Below, piece by piece: positions 27,812-37,876 of a stretch of 64,000 bases of DNA (the first letter of the stretch is position 1; every line of letters begins with the position of its first letter). The notes under the pieces were generated by a model that saw only the letters and a list, made by a program, of their open reading frames with translations, had not been told where the DNA came from and did not search any database. Made by a program: the position numbers and the translations under genes. Source of the DNA: Blautia caecimuris. GTDB lineage: Bacteria; Bacillota; Clostridia; Lachnospirales; Lachnospiraceae. The stretch spans positions 34,073 through 98,072 of the forward strand of contig NZ_JANJZT010000013.1 in assembly GCF_024622975.1 (NCBI RefSeq), given 5' to 3'.

Positions 27812-28555
27812 ATGAAAATAGAAAAAATTAACGAAAACCAGATTCGCTGTACTCTGACCCGTGAAGACCTGGAGCTTCATCAGATCCGTCTCAGCGAACT
27901 TGCTTACGGTTCCGAAAGAGCAAAAAAACTTTTTCGTGATATGATGGAGCAGGCTCAGCTGGAATTCGGATTTGAAGCTGATAATATTCCTCTGATGATC
28001 GAGGCAATTCCTGTCACAACAGACAGTATTATCCTCATTATCACCAAAGTAGAGGATCCTGAAGAACTGGATACCCGCTTCTCCAAATTTACACCTTTTA
28101 AAGATCAGGGGCAGGGAGATCCGGTTTCCCTTGACGGTGCAGATAATATCATAGATCTTTTTCAGAAACTCTGTGAGTCCAAGCTGAAGACACTGTCCAA
28201 AAAGAACTCTGCAGAAGATAAAAAATCTGCAGAAGAAAAGCCGGAACAGGAAACTCCCGCTGTTAATGTAATCCGTCTGTTTGTTTTTTCCCGGCTGGAT
28301 GATGTAATTGCTGCGGCTCATGGACTGAACGGATTCTTTACAGGCCAGAATACTCTGTACCGGAATACTGAAAATGAAACTTATCTTCTCGTTCTCCATC
28401 AGTCTGAGACTTCTCCTGAAGATTTTAACAGAGTATGCAATATCCTTTCTGAATATGGAAGCAGCAAGGCTTTCACAGTCTCGGGAGAAGCATATCTGAA
28501 AGAACATGGAAAACTGGTTTCTGCAAATGCCCTTCAACAGCTTGTACAGCTTTAA
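27812..28555 (+). CDS. mecA: ClpC adaptor protein MecA
   Basis: 247 residues from the ATG at 27812. The N-terminal substrate-binding domain (MKIEKINENQIRCTLTREDL) is joined by a charged linker (KKNSAEDKKSAEEKPEQE, ~135-152) to the C-terminal ClpC-binding domain (IRLFVFSRLDDVIAAAHGL onward). MecA delivers substrates to the ClpCP protease. The native terminator after the stop has been split by the insertion of the 28.6-40.3 kb element: only its 5' stem arm (28558-28576) remains here, so mecA transcripts should now read into the element end. Confidence 0.93.
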   Translation: MKIEKINENQIRCTLTREDLELHQIRLSELAYGSERAKKLFRDMMEQAQLEFGFEADNIPLMIEAIPVTTDSIILIITKVEDPEELDTRFSKFTPFKDQGQGDPVSLDGADNIIDLFQKLCESKLKTLSKKNSAEDKKSAEEKPEQETPAVNVIRLFVFSRLDDVIAAAHGLNGFFTGQNTLYRNTENETYLLVLHQSETSPEDFNRVCNILSEYGSSKAFTVSGEAYLKEHGKLVSANALQQLVQL

Positions 28556-28557
28556 CA

Positions 28558-28576
28558 AATAATAAAAGGACATTGC
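28558..28576 (+). repeat. Left arm of the split mecA/DUF1858 terminator
   Basis: AATAATAAAAGGACATTGC follows the mecA stop by two bases. Its exact reverse complement lies at 40273-40291 after the DUF1858 gene. Joined, they make a 19-bp stem with A and T flanks, a classic bidirectional terminator for two convergent genes. Confidence 0.85.
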
Positions 28577-28589
28577 TCTTTAGCCGGAG

Positions 28590-28601
28590 GCCCATAAGGA
28601 A
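28590..28601 (+). repeat. Left element-end inverted repeat
   Basis: GCCCATAAGGAA, exact reverse complement of 40249-40260; likely part of the recombinase recognition site. Confidence 0.6.
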
Positions 28602-28619
28602 GTAAACTAAAATCCCGGT

Positions 28620-30369
<1,750 letters not shown>

Positions 30370-30618
30370 TCATTCGGTTTCCTCCAAATTTCCCGCCATG
30401 ATACGGCGCAGCTTGTCCAGTACGCTTTCCGCCTCTCCCCCTGCGTAATGGGGAATGACATGATAGACCGTATTTCCCTCAACGGCAATCATTTCTTCCG
30501 TACTGAAATCAAACTCGAAAGCACCGTCCTTGAAATGCTCTGCCACACGCTCGGCAATTTCAGGTTTCAGATTTTTGGGAAGTTCGCTTAAATCCACAGG
30601 CTTACGCAATCCCATCAC
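30370..30618 (-). CDS. tnpW: Transposon-encoded protein TnpW
   Basis: 82 residues; resembles the small TnpW proteins found beside serine recombinases of Tn4451-type elements (ending LDKLRRIMAGNLEETE). Its start overlaps the 3' end of the replication-initiator-like gene by 17 bases. Precise function is not known. Confidence 0.7.
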   Translation of the reverse strand: MMGLRKPVDLSELPKNLKPEIAERVAEHFKDGAFEFDFSTEEMIAVEGNTVYHVIPHYAGGEAESVLDKLRRIMAGNLEETE

Positions 30619-30970
30619 GCTCCTTCCTTGCAGGTAAAATATTCAGCGTAATGGCCGCCGGACGGCCAAGCCCCTGCTTTCTGCGGAGAATCAGGCCACA
30701 GCGTTCTAATTCCTGAAATGCCCTGGTCGCCACCTGCCTGCTCCTATGCAGCTTTCCTTTTGCTTCTTCCAGCGTAAAGTAGAGACGAATCCGCCCGTCC
30801 GGTTCTATGTATCCGTTTTCTCTGGAAATGCCCGCCCGGTCTAAGAGCATGGCATACAGTACCTTTGCGTCGTTGGATAAGTCCATCGGCACCAGAAAAC
30901 GGGGGAACGGCAGATAAGGCGGTACGCCGCTGTCCTCTTTGTAAGGCGTCAAAAAATCATTTTGCATCAT
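30602..30970 (-). CDS. Replication-initiator-like winged-helix protein (RepA N-terminal type)
   Basis: 122 residues. YLPFPRFLVPMDLSNDAKVLYAMLLDR followed by a winged-helix region (HRSRQVATRAFQELERCGLI) matches the short replication initiator A N-terminal proteins of Firmicutes mobile elements. AAAGGAG lies just before two consecutive ATG codons; the second (30967) has better spacing. Without the usual C-terminal part it is probably a regulatory or accessory replication protein. An inverted repeat directly upstream (30983-31012) may be its binding site. Confidence 0.75.
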   Translation of the reverse strand: MMQNDFLTPYKEDSGVPPYLPFPRFLVPMDLSNDAKVLYAMLLDRAGISRENGYIEPDGRIRLYFTLEEAKGKLHRSRQVATRAFQELERCGLILRRKQGLGRPAAITLNILPARKERDGIA

Positions 30971-30982
30971 ATACTCCTTTCC

Positions 30983-31012
30983 ATCAATCCATCCCTGATT
31001 GATTGGATTGAT
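30983..31012. repeat. Inverted repeat upstream of the RepA-like gene
   Basis: ATCAATCCA (30983-30991) and TGGATTGAT (31004-31012) are exact inverse copies 12 nt apart, 13 nt before the gene. Candidate operator or origin element. The remainder of 31013-31337 has no supportable gene. Confidence 0.5.
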
Positions 31013-31337
31013 ATTGACTATCTTGTTATTAACTTCTTCTCTTTAATTTCCATCTAAATATGGGCCGTCAAGACTGTCTGGAAATCCATCGCCGGAAAGA
31101 GAGGAACAGGGCTGTCCGGAGCGTCAGGTTTTCCAGTCTCTGAAAATCCAGTATTGGAGAATCCCATATAGGAGGAAATGGCAAAAGCGGTAAATTGGCA
31201 AAGTAGAAATCAACACCTGAATGGGAAAATCCCGTTTAGGTCAAAATTGTCCTGCGGACAGTTAAAAACAGGTTTTAGAGGGGAGCAGGGGATTTATCCC
31301 TCATACCCGTTGACCGCAGCCTGAAACGCCAATAATC

Positions 31338-31703
31338 TCAAGGCTTTTTTGCTTCTAATTGTCCGCATAGGAGCCGCCTTTTCCTGTCGCTGGCTGTTTT
31401 CTGTCCGCGGTGGATTTTCTTTGCACAGAGCTTACAGTATTTCGCCCGGTTGGAACCGGGAAGGAATGATTGGCCGCAGACCACGCAGCGTTTTAATTCC
31501 TCCTGGAACAGCAACGCCGTTTCCAATGGCCTGTCCAGCGGCAGGACAGCGCAGCGGAACCATTTGCAGAGAAGCGAATAGGAAATACTCTGGACGCAGA
31601 CACATTTCTCCCCGTCGTCCAGAAGAATACAGTTTCCGTTATCGTAGTTGCAGCACTCGTGTACCAGTTTACGCATCCGGCGGTACTGCGGATAATTCAT
31701 CAC
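31338..31703 (-). CDS. Cysteine-rich VLRF1-type protein
   Basis: 121 residues with two Cys clusters: HECCNYDNGNC ... CVCVQ near residue 15-36, and a zinc-ribbon-like CVVCGQSFLPGSNRAKYCKLC near 74-94, followed by a basic tail. This family is common on Lachnospiraceae mobile elements; function unknown. The ATG at 31703 has no close ribosome site. AAGGAGG lies about 28 nt upstream and precedes a nine-codon GTG open frame whose TGA overlaps this ATG (TGATG), so translation may depend on reinitiation. Confidence 0.75.
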   Translation of the reverse strand: MMNYPQYRRMRKLVHECCNYDNGNCILLDDGEKCVCVQSISYSLLCKWFRCAVLPLDRPLETALLFQEELKRCVVCGQSFLPGSNRAKYCKLCAKKIHRGQKTASDRKRRLLCGQLEAKKP

Positions 31704-31980
31704 CGGAATCTGATTGTGGATAAAAACACCTCCTTCCTACCGTAAAAAAATGTCCCTCTACTATACATTTCATTTTTGAGGGGAAATAGGGCGGTCAATT
31801 TTGCACAAAAAATATCTTTCTATTGTTCAATTCATTTTTGAGACGAAATTACGGGGGCATTTTGCAAATTTCACAAAAAATTCATAATTGCCGTGTACAG
31901 GTAAGTTGTTATAAAATAATCCCCTCATATATCTGTACATTTTTTAGGGGAAAGTTGCCGTCTGAATAAAAATTTGCAAA
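31704..31980. other. AT-rich spacer between VLRF1 gene and RR remnant
   Basis: Contains two imperfect copies of an ATTTCATTTTTGAG motif at about 31767 and 31831; no gene seen. Confidence 0.4.
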
Positions 31981-32014
31981 AAAATCCGCCGCATTTGTTC
32001 CTACGACGGATTTT
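31981..32014 (-). terminator. Stem-loop after the response-regulator remnant
   Basis: AAAATCCG (31981-31988) pairs with CGGATTTT (32007-32014); it would have terminated the now broken gene. Confidence 0.65.
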
Positions 32015-32141
32015 ATGGAGCAGACAGATATTCAAATTTATAACCGATTCCGGCAACGCTCTCGACGTAATTTGGCAGATCAGGCTCAAACCTTAGTTTC
32101 TTCCAAAGTTTACTCACATGGTTATGGATTGCCTTTCTTGA
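32013..32141 (-). pseudogene. Remnant of an OmpR-type response regulator C-terminus
   Basis: The reverse frame reads SRKAIHNHVSKLWKKLRFEP ... YVESVAGIGYKFEYL, the recognition helix and wing of a winged-helix output domain. It is closely related to the end of the neighbouring protein at 32412-32855 (SRKAVNNHVSNLRKKL ... IKSVVGIGYKFEVP). The upstream part of the open frame is unrelated sequence, so only ~40 residues survive. Confidence 0.8.
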
Positions 32142-32411
32142 ACCTTGACAGCATAATGTCAAGGTTACTTGTCGGTAAATTTGTGCGTCCATTGTAAAGG
32201 CATACGAAAAGCGGAACAAAAATGGTTATCCCGAAAGTCTGATTATCCCGAATACATCATAGAAAGCCAGCGACAGAGGCATTTTTGAAAGAAATGTTCG
32301 GGATAATTTTCCCTTGCAGCACAAGCTGTAAAGTCTCCCTAATGTTCCTTCACCACCTACCATATCTAATAAAGGCCACAGGGCAAGCAAAATCTTACAT
32401 TGTGGTCTATA

Positions 32412-32855
32412 TTACGGCACTTCAAATTTATAACCAATGCCAACAACGCTTTTGATGTAGTCCGGGGAATTCTGCGTAACTTTCAGCTTCTTCCGCAGAT
32501 TACTTACATGGTTATTGACTGCCTTGCGGGAGTAGTAGCAATAATCCTCATTCCAGACCAATTCCATAATCAGCTCATAAGTAAATACCCGTTTCGGGTG
32601 GGTGATCAACAAAGCGAGGATGTCAAATTCCTTAGCCGTTAATTTGATTTCCTGCTCGCCAATATATACAAGTCGTTGTTCCTGGCAGAAGTATAAATCA
32701 CCCATGCGAATCTCTGTAAACGGTTCATCAATAACTGTCTGCCCTCTATAAGTTTCAGGAATGGTGCATGGGCTGTCGGTCCGATTATTTTGTTGTTTTT
32801 GGGAATTGAGAAGATAGCTTACCAATTCTTGACGCTGACGGGAGCTTAACAGCAT
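32412..32855 (-). CDS. Stand-alone winged-helix regulator (receiver-less, probably frameshifted at 5' end)
   Basis: 147 residues ending in an OmpR/VanR-type DNA-binding domain (KLTAKEFDILALLITHP ... SVVGIGYKFEVP); there is no receiver domain. The ATG at 32855 lacks a ribosome site. A strong AGGAGGTGATAAC precedes an ATG at 32917, but that frame stops after MGN. Adding one base would join it to this frame and give MGKLAVFDISEPGGKIAEKL before the current start. Either a one-base deletion or a start-stop leader. It lies between the RR remnant and the MATE gene and may once have controlled the exporter. Confidence 0.7.
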   Translation of the reverse strand: MLLSSRQRQELVSYLLNSQKQQNNRTDSPCTIPETYRGQTVIDEPFTEIRMGDLYFCQEQRLVYIGEQEIKLTAKEFDILALLITHPKRVFTYELIMELVWNEDYCYYSRKAVNNHVSNLRKKLKVTQNSPDYIKSVVGIGYKFEVP

Positions 32856-32990
32856 GAGCAGTTTTTCTGCAATTTTGCCGCCCGGTTCGGATATATCAAA
32901 TACAGCTAATTTCCCATGTTATCACCTCCTATTGACTCACAGGTTCATCGACTCTGCATCTACGCGTCTGGCTCTTTTCAATTCGATTCA

Positions 32991-34385
32991 TCAATGACTT
33001 CTCCCCTTGTTGCTTGATTGAATGAGCGTTTTTCGCTCCCATTTTTTACTCATGAAATAGAGTAAACCTACAATAGCGGGCAGGACTGGCGAAAGCGCCT
33101 GACCGTAATAAATGCCGGGGAACCCCATATTAAGTGCAAAAGCCAAGATCCAACTCATAGGTAGACGCACGATAACTGCGTCCAGTAAAGCGTTAATCAT
33201 AGCGACATTTGCCGCACCGACACCAATGGCAAAGGAATCCAAAGTGTACATAGCGGCATAAATCAAACTATTGATACCGCAACAGATACGCAAATAATAA
33301 ACACCATCATTTACTACTTCTGGGCTGGTACTACCGAAAAGCAAAATCAATGGTTTTGCAAAAAGCTGTATGCCAATTACGACAACGAGCGTTACGGCGA
33401 CATTCATCAACAAACTAATTTTTACCACCTTTCGGATGCGTTTGACTTGTCCAGCCCCCATACACTGACCGACCATCGCCGTTACTGCCTGTCCAATAGC
33501 CCAGCAGGGCATACCGGCAAATGTGTTGATTTGCAGTCCTACATTAAATGCAGCAGATACTGCAGTACCAAACTGATTGAGCATTCCCGTCACAAGCAGA
33601 TAGGCTGTGTTTACCACGACCATCTGGATGGCTGTAGGCAGACCGACTTTCAAAATGGCGGTCAGCTTATCCCATTGAAACGTAAATTTTCTTTGAGTTT
33701 CCATAGAAAAAAATATCTTATGTCGCTTCAAATAGAATAGAGAAATCACAAAGGAAATTCCTTGTGCAGTAATTGTTGCACAAGCCGCTCCTGCTGTTCC
33801 CATTCCAAAAGGCCCCACCAAAATAATGTCTAAAACGACATTGATGATGGTAGCAATTCCCACAAAGTAGAGGGGAGATTTAGAATCCCCCAATCCTTTT
33901 AGCACAGAGCAGACCGCATTATATCCAAAGACGAACACAGTCCCACAGCAAATGATTTTCATATAGTCGCAGGCATCTTGATATGTGTCTGCTGGAACAT
34001 TTAACATCTTGAATAAAGGCTGGTAGGTTGCCAAACTTACAATAGTCACAAGCAGAGAAGATACCAGTGAAAGCAAGGCCAGCATCTGAAAGGACTCCGC
34101 CTGCCCCTTTTTATCGTCTGCCCCCTTATACTGAGCAATCAACACGGCTCCGCCCATCGTCATACCAATACAAATTGAATTGATAATATAGCACAATTTA
34201 GAAGCGTTACCAATGGCCGCAAGGCCTGTATCGCCTACAATTCGGCCGACTACAAGCATATCTACTACATTGTAAAATGATTGCAGTATATTTGCTAAAA
34301 GCAACGGGAAAGCGAAAACGACCAGTTTTTTCGGCACACTCCCAGTCAACAAACTATGTTCTTCAGTCATATCTATTTCCTCCAA
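32991..34385 (-). CDS. MATE-family multidrug efflux transporter
   Basis: 464 residues, twelve hydrophobic segments in two related halves (PKKLVVFAFPLLLANILQSF at the start of the first; KVGLPTAIQMVVVNTAYLLV opening the second). MATE proteins export cationic drugs in exchange for sodium or protons. The start has GGAGG six nt upstream. It lies behind a consensus promoter, a 30-codon leader peptide and several terminator-like hairpins (34391-34714), so it is probably induced by transcription attenuation when an inhibitor stalls ribosomes on the leader. Confidence 0.95.
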   Translation of the reverse strand: MEEIDMTEEHSLLTGSVPKKLVVFAFPLLLANILQSFYNVVDMLVVGRIVGDTGLAAIGNASKLCYIINSICIGMTMGGAVLIAQYKGADDKKGQAESFQMLALLSLVSSLLVTIVSLATYQPLFKMLNVPADTYQDACDYMKIICCGTVFVFGYNAVCSVLKGLGDSKSPLYFVGIATIINVVLDIILVGPFGMGTAGAACATITAQGISFVISLFYLKRHKIFFSMETQRKFTFQWDKLTAILKVGLPTAIQMVVVNTAYLLVTGMLNQFGTAVSAAFNVGLQINTFAGMPCWAIGQAVTAMVGQCMGAGQVKRIRKVVKISLLMNVAVTLVVVIGIQLFAKPLILLFGSTSPEVVNDGVYYLRICCGINSLIYAAMYTLDSFAIGVGAANVAMINALLDAVIVRLPMSWILAFALNMGFPGIYYGQALSPVLPAIVGLLYFMSKKWERKTLIQSSNKGRSH

Positions 34386-34390
34386 AAGAA

Positions 34391-34418
34391 AAAGGGTACA
34401 CTACATCGTGCACCCTTT
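34391..34418 (-). terminator. Attenuator hairpin immediately before the MATE gene
   Basis: AAAGGGT-A-CAC (34391-34401) pairs with GTG-C-ACCCTTT (34408-34418); on the reverse strand it is followed by TTTCTTTT and then the GGAGG of the MATE gene, the layout of a leader terminator. Confidence 0.75.
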
Positions 34419-34449
34419 GCATAGTCACTTATAAATAAGCAAAACAAAA

Positions 34450-34477
34450 GGCCACAAACAAAACATTGTCTGTGGCC
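34450..34477 (-). terminator. Second leader hairpin with T-rich tail
   Basis: GGCCACA (34450-34456) and TGTGGCC (34471-34477); the reverse strand continues TTTTGTTTTGC. Confidence 0.7.
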
Positions 34478-34526
34478 TAAACAGTCAATTATCGATTGTT
34501 GATTTGATAAAAGGGTATAAAAAGCA

Positions 34527-34548
34527 AAGACAGTCTTATATCTGCCTT
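34527..34548 (-). terminator. Third leader hairpin
   Basis: AAGACAG (34527-34533) pairs, with one wobble, with CTGCCTT (34542-34548); the reverse strand continues into TTGCTTTTTATACC. Confidence 0.5.
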
Positions 34549-34560
34549 AGCCTTTCCACT

Positions 34561-34653
34561 TTATAAATCAACTTTCAGAAAAGGCTCCGCACAATGTTTC
34601 ATAGTATAAACTTGTGTGGAGCTGAATCCAATACAAAACTTCCCGAACAACAT
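34561..34653 (-). CDS. Leader peptide of the MATE attenuator (30 aa)
   Basis: Open frame MLFGKFCIGF ... SSTQVYTMKHCAEPFLKVDL, ATG at 34653 with GAGAGGTG six nt upstream, TAA at 34561-34563. It lies between a consensus promoter and terminator-like hairpins in front of the MATE gene. The second half of the frame forms a long hairpin (GCTCCGCACAA 34584-34594 with TTGTGTGGAGC 34612-34622). Ribosome position on this frame would decide which hairpins form. Regulation by ribosome stalling is inferred from the layout. Confidence 0.7.
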   Translation of the reverse strand: MLFGKFCIGFSSTQVYTMKHCAEPFLKVDL

Positions 34654-34685
34654 CGTGTTCACCTCTCTCATGTTTACTGTAATAA

Positions 34686-34714
34686 ATTATACGTAATTTG
34701 CACTCTATTGTCAA
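34686..34714 (-). promoter_or_regulatory. Consensus promoter of the MATE leader
   Basis: Reverse strand TTGACA (34714-34709), 17-nt spacer, TATAAT (34691-34686): a perfect sigma-A promoter, typical of attenuated resistance genes where control is after initiation. Confidence 0.9.
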
Positions 34715-34825
34715 CTCAAGCCTTATAGGCAGATACTTCTGATCTTGACGATTACCTGCATTAAGCGAAGCAGATAGATATCGGCAACCACACCTCAGCT
34801 ACATCCAACTACCAGCCAATTTCAT

Positions 34826-34859
34826 GGTCAATATTACGGCATTTCAAATTTATAACCAA
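34826..34859 (-). pseudogene. Short remnant of a response-regulator 3' end
   Basis: The 34 bases nearly match 32404-32437, the 3' end of the wHTH gene (codons for GYKFE plus stop), then switch abruptly to the BceB 3' end at 34860. This marks a recombination junction between cargo modules. Confidence 0.7.
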
Positions 34860-34866
34860 CCAAAAA

Positions 34867-36831
34867 TTATCTCATTTCAGGCCGAAGAATGACTCGTCTG
34901 AACAGGAACATGGTCGCACCGAAATAGGTCAGGTATATAGCGCAGAACAGCAGGATTGTGACCAGACCATAGAACAGCACCAGTCCTTCCTGCAAAATTG
35001 CGTCCCCGAAAAAGAACTGCGTCCCCACAATCAGCAGAACTGTAAGAACGATAGGAAAAAATAGAGGGATTAGGAATACGGTGGACAGTTCCTTGCGGAT
35101 AAGGGAAGCCTGCCTATGGCCTGATACACCCAGCCGGTCAATCACCGCGTAATTTTTCTGGTTCCGGTCGATGGCGGAAAGCTGCTCAAAGGCCAGCACT
35201 GAACAGGAGAGAATGATAAAAATAACGCTCAGATACAAGCCGCAGAAAGAAAGTGTCGTGAATCCGGTCAGTGAATTGGCAACGCCCCACGCCTTTACTG
35301 TTACCCCCATCGTCACCCGTTCCGGCAAACCCTGTCCAAGCTGGATGTCAGGCTGCCATTTACCGCTGTTCAGGAATTGCTTGAGTTCGTTTTTCAGTTC
35401 CGGGTATCCGCTATCCTCAAGTTTCATCACCAGACGGATTTTCTCCCCGGACAGCCGGGAAGCCACTTCATCCGGCAGAACCAGAACATATCCCTTTGTT
35501 CCGGCCATTTGATACTGCTCCATTGGCTCTGTCAGGATCGGCGTTTCCGCAGGGGTCAAAGTCCGGCCGTTTAGTGTAATCTCCGGCTGCTGTTCCAATC
35601 TCTGCCGAGTGCCGTCCATATAGTTCCATGTATCACAGTGAATCAAAAATTCATTGTCGCTCATGGAAACAGGCGAAAGCCCCAGAATCTCTCGGAGGTG
35701 ATTGTAGTCAGACAAGGCCAAGGCTTCAATGGCTTCATTCGGAACCGCATACAGGTAATAGGTTACGCTGTCCTCTGCCTCGCAGCGTTCCTCCACAAAG
35801 GAACGGACGGAATCCATGCTGTTCTTGGTTAAGGGCGCGTCAATGGCAACACCGGCATCATAGGGGTAATACGCCTCCATGTTGGCCTTATAGCCCGCCC
35901 CCATTGTCAATCCCACAAACATGGTCGCAAGCGAAACGGTCAGCAGGATCGCCACAACAGCCATTGTCCGCCCTGAAGATTGGATGCGCCTGCCGATCTG
36001 TCCCAAGAAAAATAGATTTTCTCCCCGATACTTCCGGCGCGGGTTTCTTTTTGCCAGTTGGTAGAGCAACACAGGAACCTTCCGGTGCAGCTCATAAACG
36101 CCTGCAAGAATCAGCAGACAAGCCCCGCTCCAATACAGCATCGCTTCATTGGTCTGAATGTGCAGCGCCTTTTCCAGCAGAATTACGCCCGCCACCATAG
36201 CGGCAAGGGAGAGCAGACCGGTCAGAACGCTCCGATATAAGGGCTGGTATCCAACTTCCTCATTCTTCTGGTTGTCGTAAAGCAGTTCAATCACTTTCTG
36301 GCGCCGGATGACCTTTGCCGCACGAAGCATACTGAATCCATACATCAGGACGAAAAAGAAAAAGGTCGTCCCCAAAGCACGGAGAGAGAACAAGACCTGA
36401 TAATGATGCGTAACTTCAAAAATATTTTGAACTACCTGATTCAATAACCCGGACAGTCCGGTTCCAAGCAGCGAACCCAGCAAAAAGGCGGCTCCGCCAA
36501 TCATGCTGTTTTCCACCAGAAATAGGTTTCGGACGGTTTTCACCTCCATACCCATCAGTTCATAAGCGGCAAACTCTTTTTTCCGCTGGCTCAACATGAA
36601 CCGGATAGCATATCCAACGATAAACGAGGACAGCAGCGCAACCAGCACGGACAGCATCAGGATACCAGAGGTAAGCATCGACATATTTTCCGTCATGGCA
36701 AGAATATCTGGGGAGAATCCCAGCGCCAGGAAGGAGTACATCAACGACGCAGTCAGGGTAAGCGTCACAAAGTAGATGATATAATCCCGTAGACTCCTAC
36801 GAATATTCCGAAAAGCAAGTTTAGAGTACAT
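34867..36831 (-). CDS. BceB-type ABC transporter permease (FtsX-like)
   Basis: 654 residues with about ten membrane helices. The first (DYIIYFVTLTLTASLMYSF) is followed by an FtsX domain in the N-terminal 190 residues, then the large extracellular region between helices 7 and 8 (~310-520) that marks the peptide-antibiotic detoxification (BceB) family. BceAB frees lipid II-cycle intermediates from bacitracin-like or lantibiotic peptides. Its start overlaps the ATPase stop by 11 bases. The usual BceRS two-component partners are missing; only response-regulator scraps are nearby. Confidence 0.92.
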   Translation of the reverse strand: MYSKLAFRNIRRSLRDYIIYFVTLTLTASLMYSFLALGFSPDILAMTENMSMLTSGILMLSVLVALLSSFIVGYAIRFMLSQRKKEFAAYELMGMEVKTVRNLFLVENSMIGGAAFLLGSLLGTGLSGLLNQVVQNIFEVTHHYQVLFSLRALGTTFFFFVLMYGFSMLRAAKVIRRQKVIELLYDNQKNEEVGYQPLYRSVLTGLLSLAAMVAGVILLEKALHIQTNEAMLYWSGACLLILAGVYELHRKVPVLLYQLAKRNPRRKYRGENLFFLGQIGRRIQSSGRTMAVVAILLTVSLATMFVGLTMGAGYKANMEAYYPYDAGVAIDAPLTKNSMDSVRSFVEERCEAEDSVTYYLYAVPNEAIEALALSDYNHLREILGLSPVSMSDNEFLIHCDTWNYMDGTRQRLEQQPEITLNGRTLTPAETPILTEPMEQYQMAGTKGYVLVLPDEVASRLSGEKIRLVMKLEDSGYPELKNELKQFLNSGKWQPDIQLGQGLPERVTMGVTVKAWGVANSLTGFTTLSFCGLYLSVIFIILSCSVLAFEQLSAIDRNQKNYAVIDRLGVSGHRQASLIRKELSTVFLIPLFFPIVLTVLLIVGTQFFFGDAILQEGLVLFYGLVTILLFCAIYLTYFGATMFLFRRVILRPEMR

Positions 36832-37588
36832 CGTTCACGCCCCCTCCCATCATGGTGAGGACATCTAAAATTTTGTTAAAGAAAGTCCTGCGTGAATCGT
36901 TGCCTTTGAGAATTTCCATGAAGATTGCACCGTCCTGTAAAAAGAAAATACGGTTTGCGTAGCTTGCGGAAAAGGCGTCGTGCGTCACCATCAGAATGGT
37001 TGCTCCCATGGTTTCATTGATGCTCTGAATGGTGGAAAGCAGCATCTGGGACGAATGGCTGTCCAGTGCGCCGGTGGGTTCGTCCGCCAGAATCAGCTTG
37101 GGATTGTTGATGATGGCTCTGGCGCAGGCGCACCGCTGCTTCTGGCCGCCGGACACCTGATAGGGGTATTTGTCCAGAATATCCGTGATGTTCAGCTTTC
37201 CGGTCAATTCCCGCACCCGGCCGTCGATCTCGCCTGCGGGGATCTTGTTGATGGTAAGAGCCAAGGCAATATTTTCGGAGATGGTCAGGGTATCCAGTAG
37301 GTTAAAATCCTGAAACACAAAGCCCAGGTTTTTCCGACGGAACCGGGCAATCTGCTTTTCATTGATTTCGGTCACATCGGTTCCATCCAGATAGATATGT
37401 CCCGTGCTGACCGTATCAATGGTGGAAATGCAGTTGAGCAGGGTGGTCTTACCGGAACCGGACGCACCCATGATCCCCACAAATTCCCCCTCCTGAACGG
37501 AAAAGCTGATGTCCTGAATCGCTTTTGTAACATTCTCGCCGTTCCCGTAATACTTCTGGATATGCTCCAGTTTCAAAACCTCGTTCAT
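36821..37588 (-). CDS. BceA-type ABC transporter ATP-binding protein
   Basis: 255 residues. Walker A GASGSGKTTLLN near residue 40, signature VSGGQKQRCACARA near 143, Walker B LILADEPTGALD near 163 and the switch His in MVTHD. AAGGAGG precedes the ATG. It powers the FtsX-like permease encoded next in the operon. Base composition is higher in GC than the flanking MATE module, supporting a separate origin of this cargo. Confidence 0.94.
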   Translation of the reverse strand: MNEVLKLEHIQKYYGNGENVTKAIQDISFSVQEGEFVGIMGASGSGKTTLLNCISTIDTVSTGHIYLDGTDVTEINEKQIARFRRKNLGFVFQDFNLLDTLTISENIALALTINKIPAGEIDGRVRELTGKLNITDILDKYPYQVSGGQKQRCACARAIINNPKLILADEPTGALDSHSSQMLLSTIQSINETMGATILMVTHDAFSASYANRIFFLQDGAIFMEILKGNDSRRTFFNKILDVLTMMGGGVNDVL

Positions 37589-37678
37589 ATAGTTAGACCT
37601 CCTTCAATCATTCATAGCATAATAGCGACACCTCCATTCAAAAAGAGCCAATAACCACAAGGAACCAGACCTTGTGAG

Positions 37679-37876
37679 TTATCGGCTCTGCGGCTGTGCG
37701 TCTGGCGCTTTGATAACAGTTATATGAAATTGTTCAATATCAATCAGACACTCGCTTTTGCATTTGGGACAAAAGAGAGGAAAATTTTTTAAGATGGTAT
37801 CTTCCCGGATTTTGTCGCGTGTTTTATTTCCACAGATGGGACAACGGATGAACTCGGTTTTCTCCATACCCGTCAT
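37679..37876 (-). CDS. Cysteine-rich KTR-domain protein
   Basis: 65 residues with a zinc-ribbon CPICGNKTRDKIREDT ... FPLFCPKCKSECLIDI, the Cys-rich KTR family seen on Firmicutes mobile elements. Start overlaps the preceding gene's stop (ATGA at 37873-37876); an in-frame ATG three codons later is also possible. Function unknown; probably nucleic-acid or metal binding. Confidence 0.85.
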   Translation of the reverse strand: MTGMEKTEFIRCPICGNKTRDKIREDTILKNFPLFCPKCKSECLIDIEQFHITVIKAPDAQPQSR

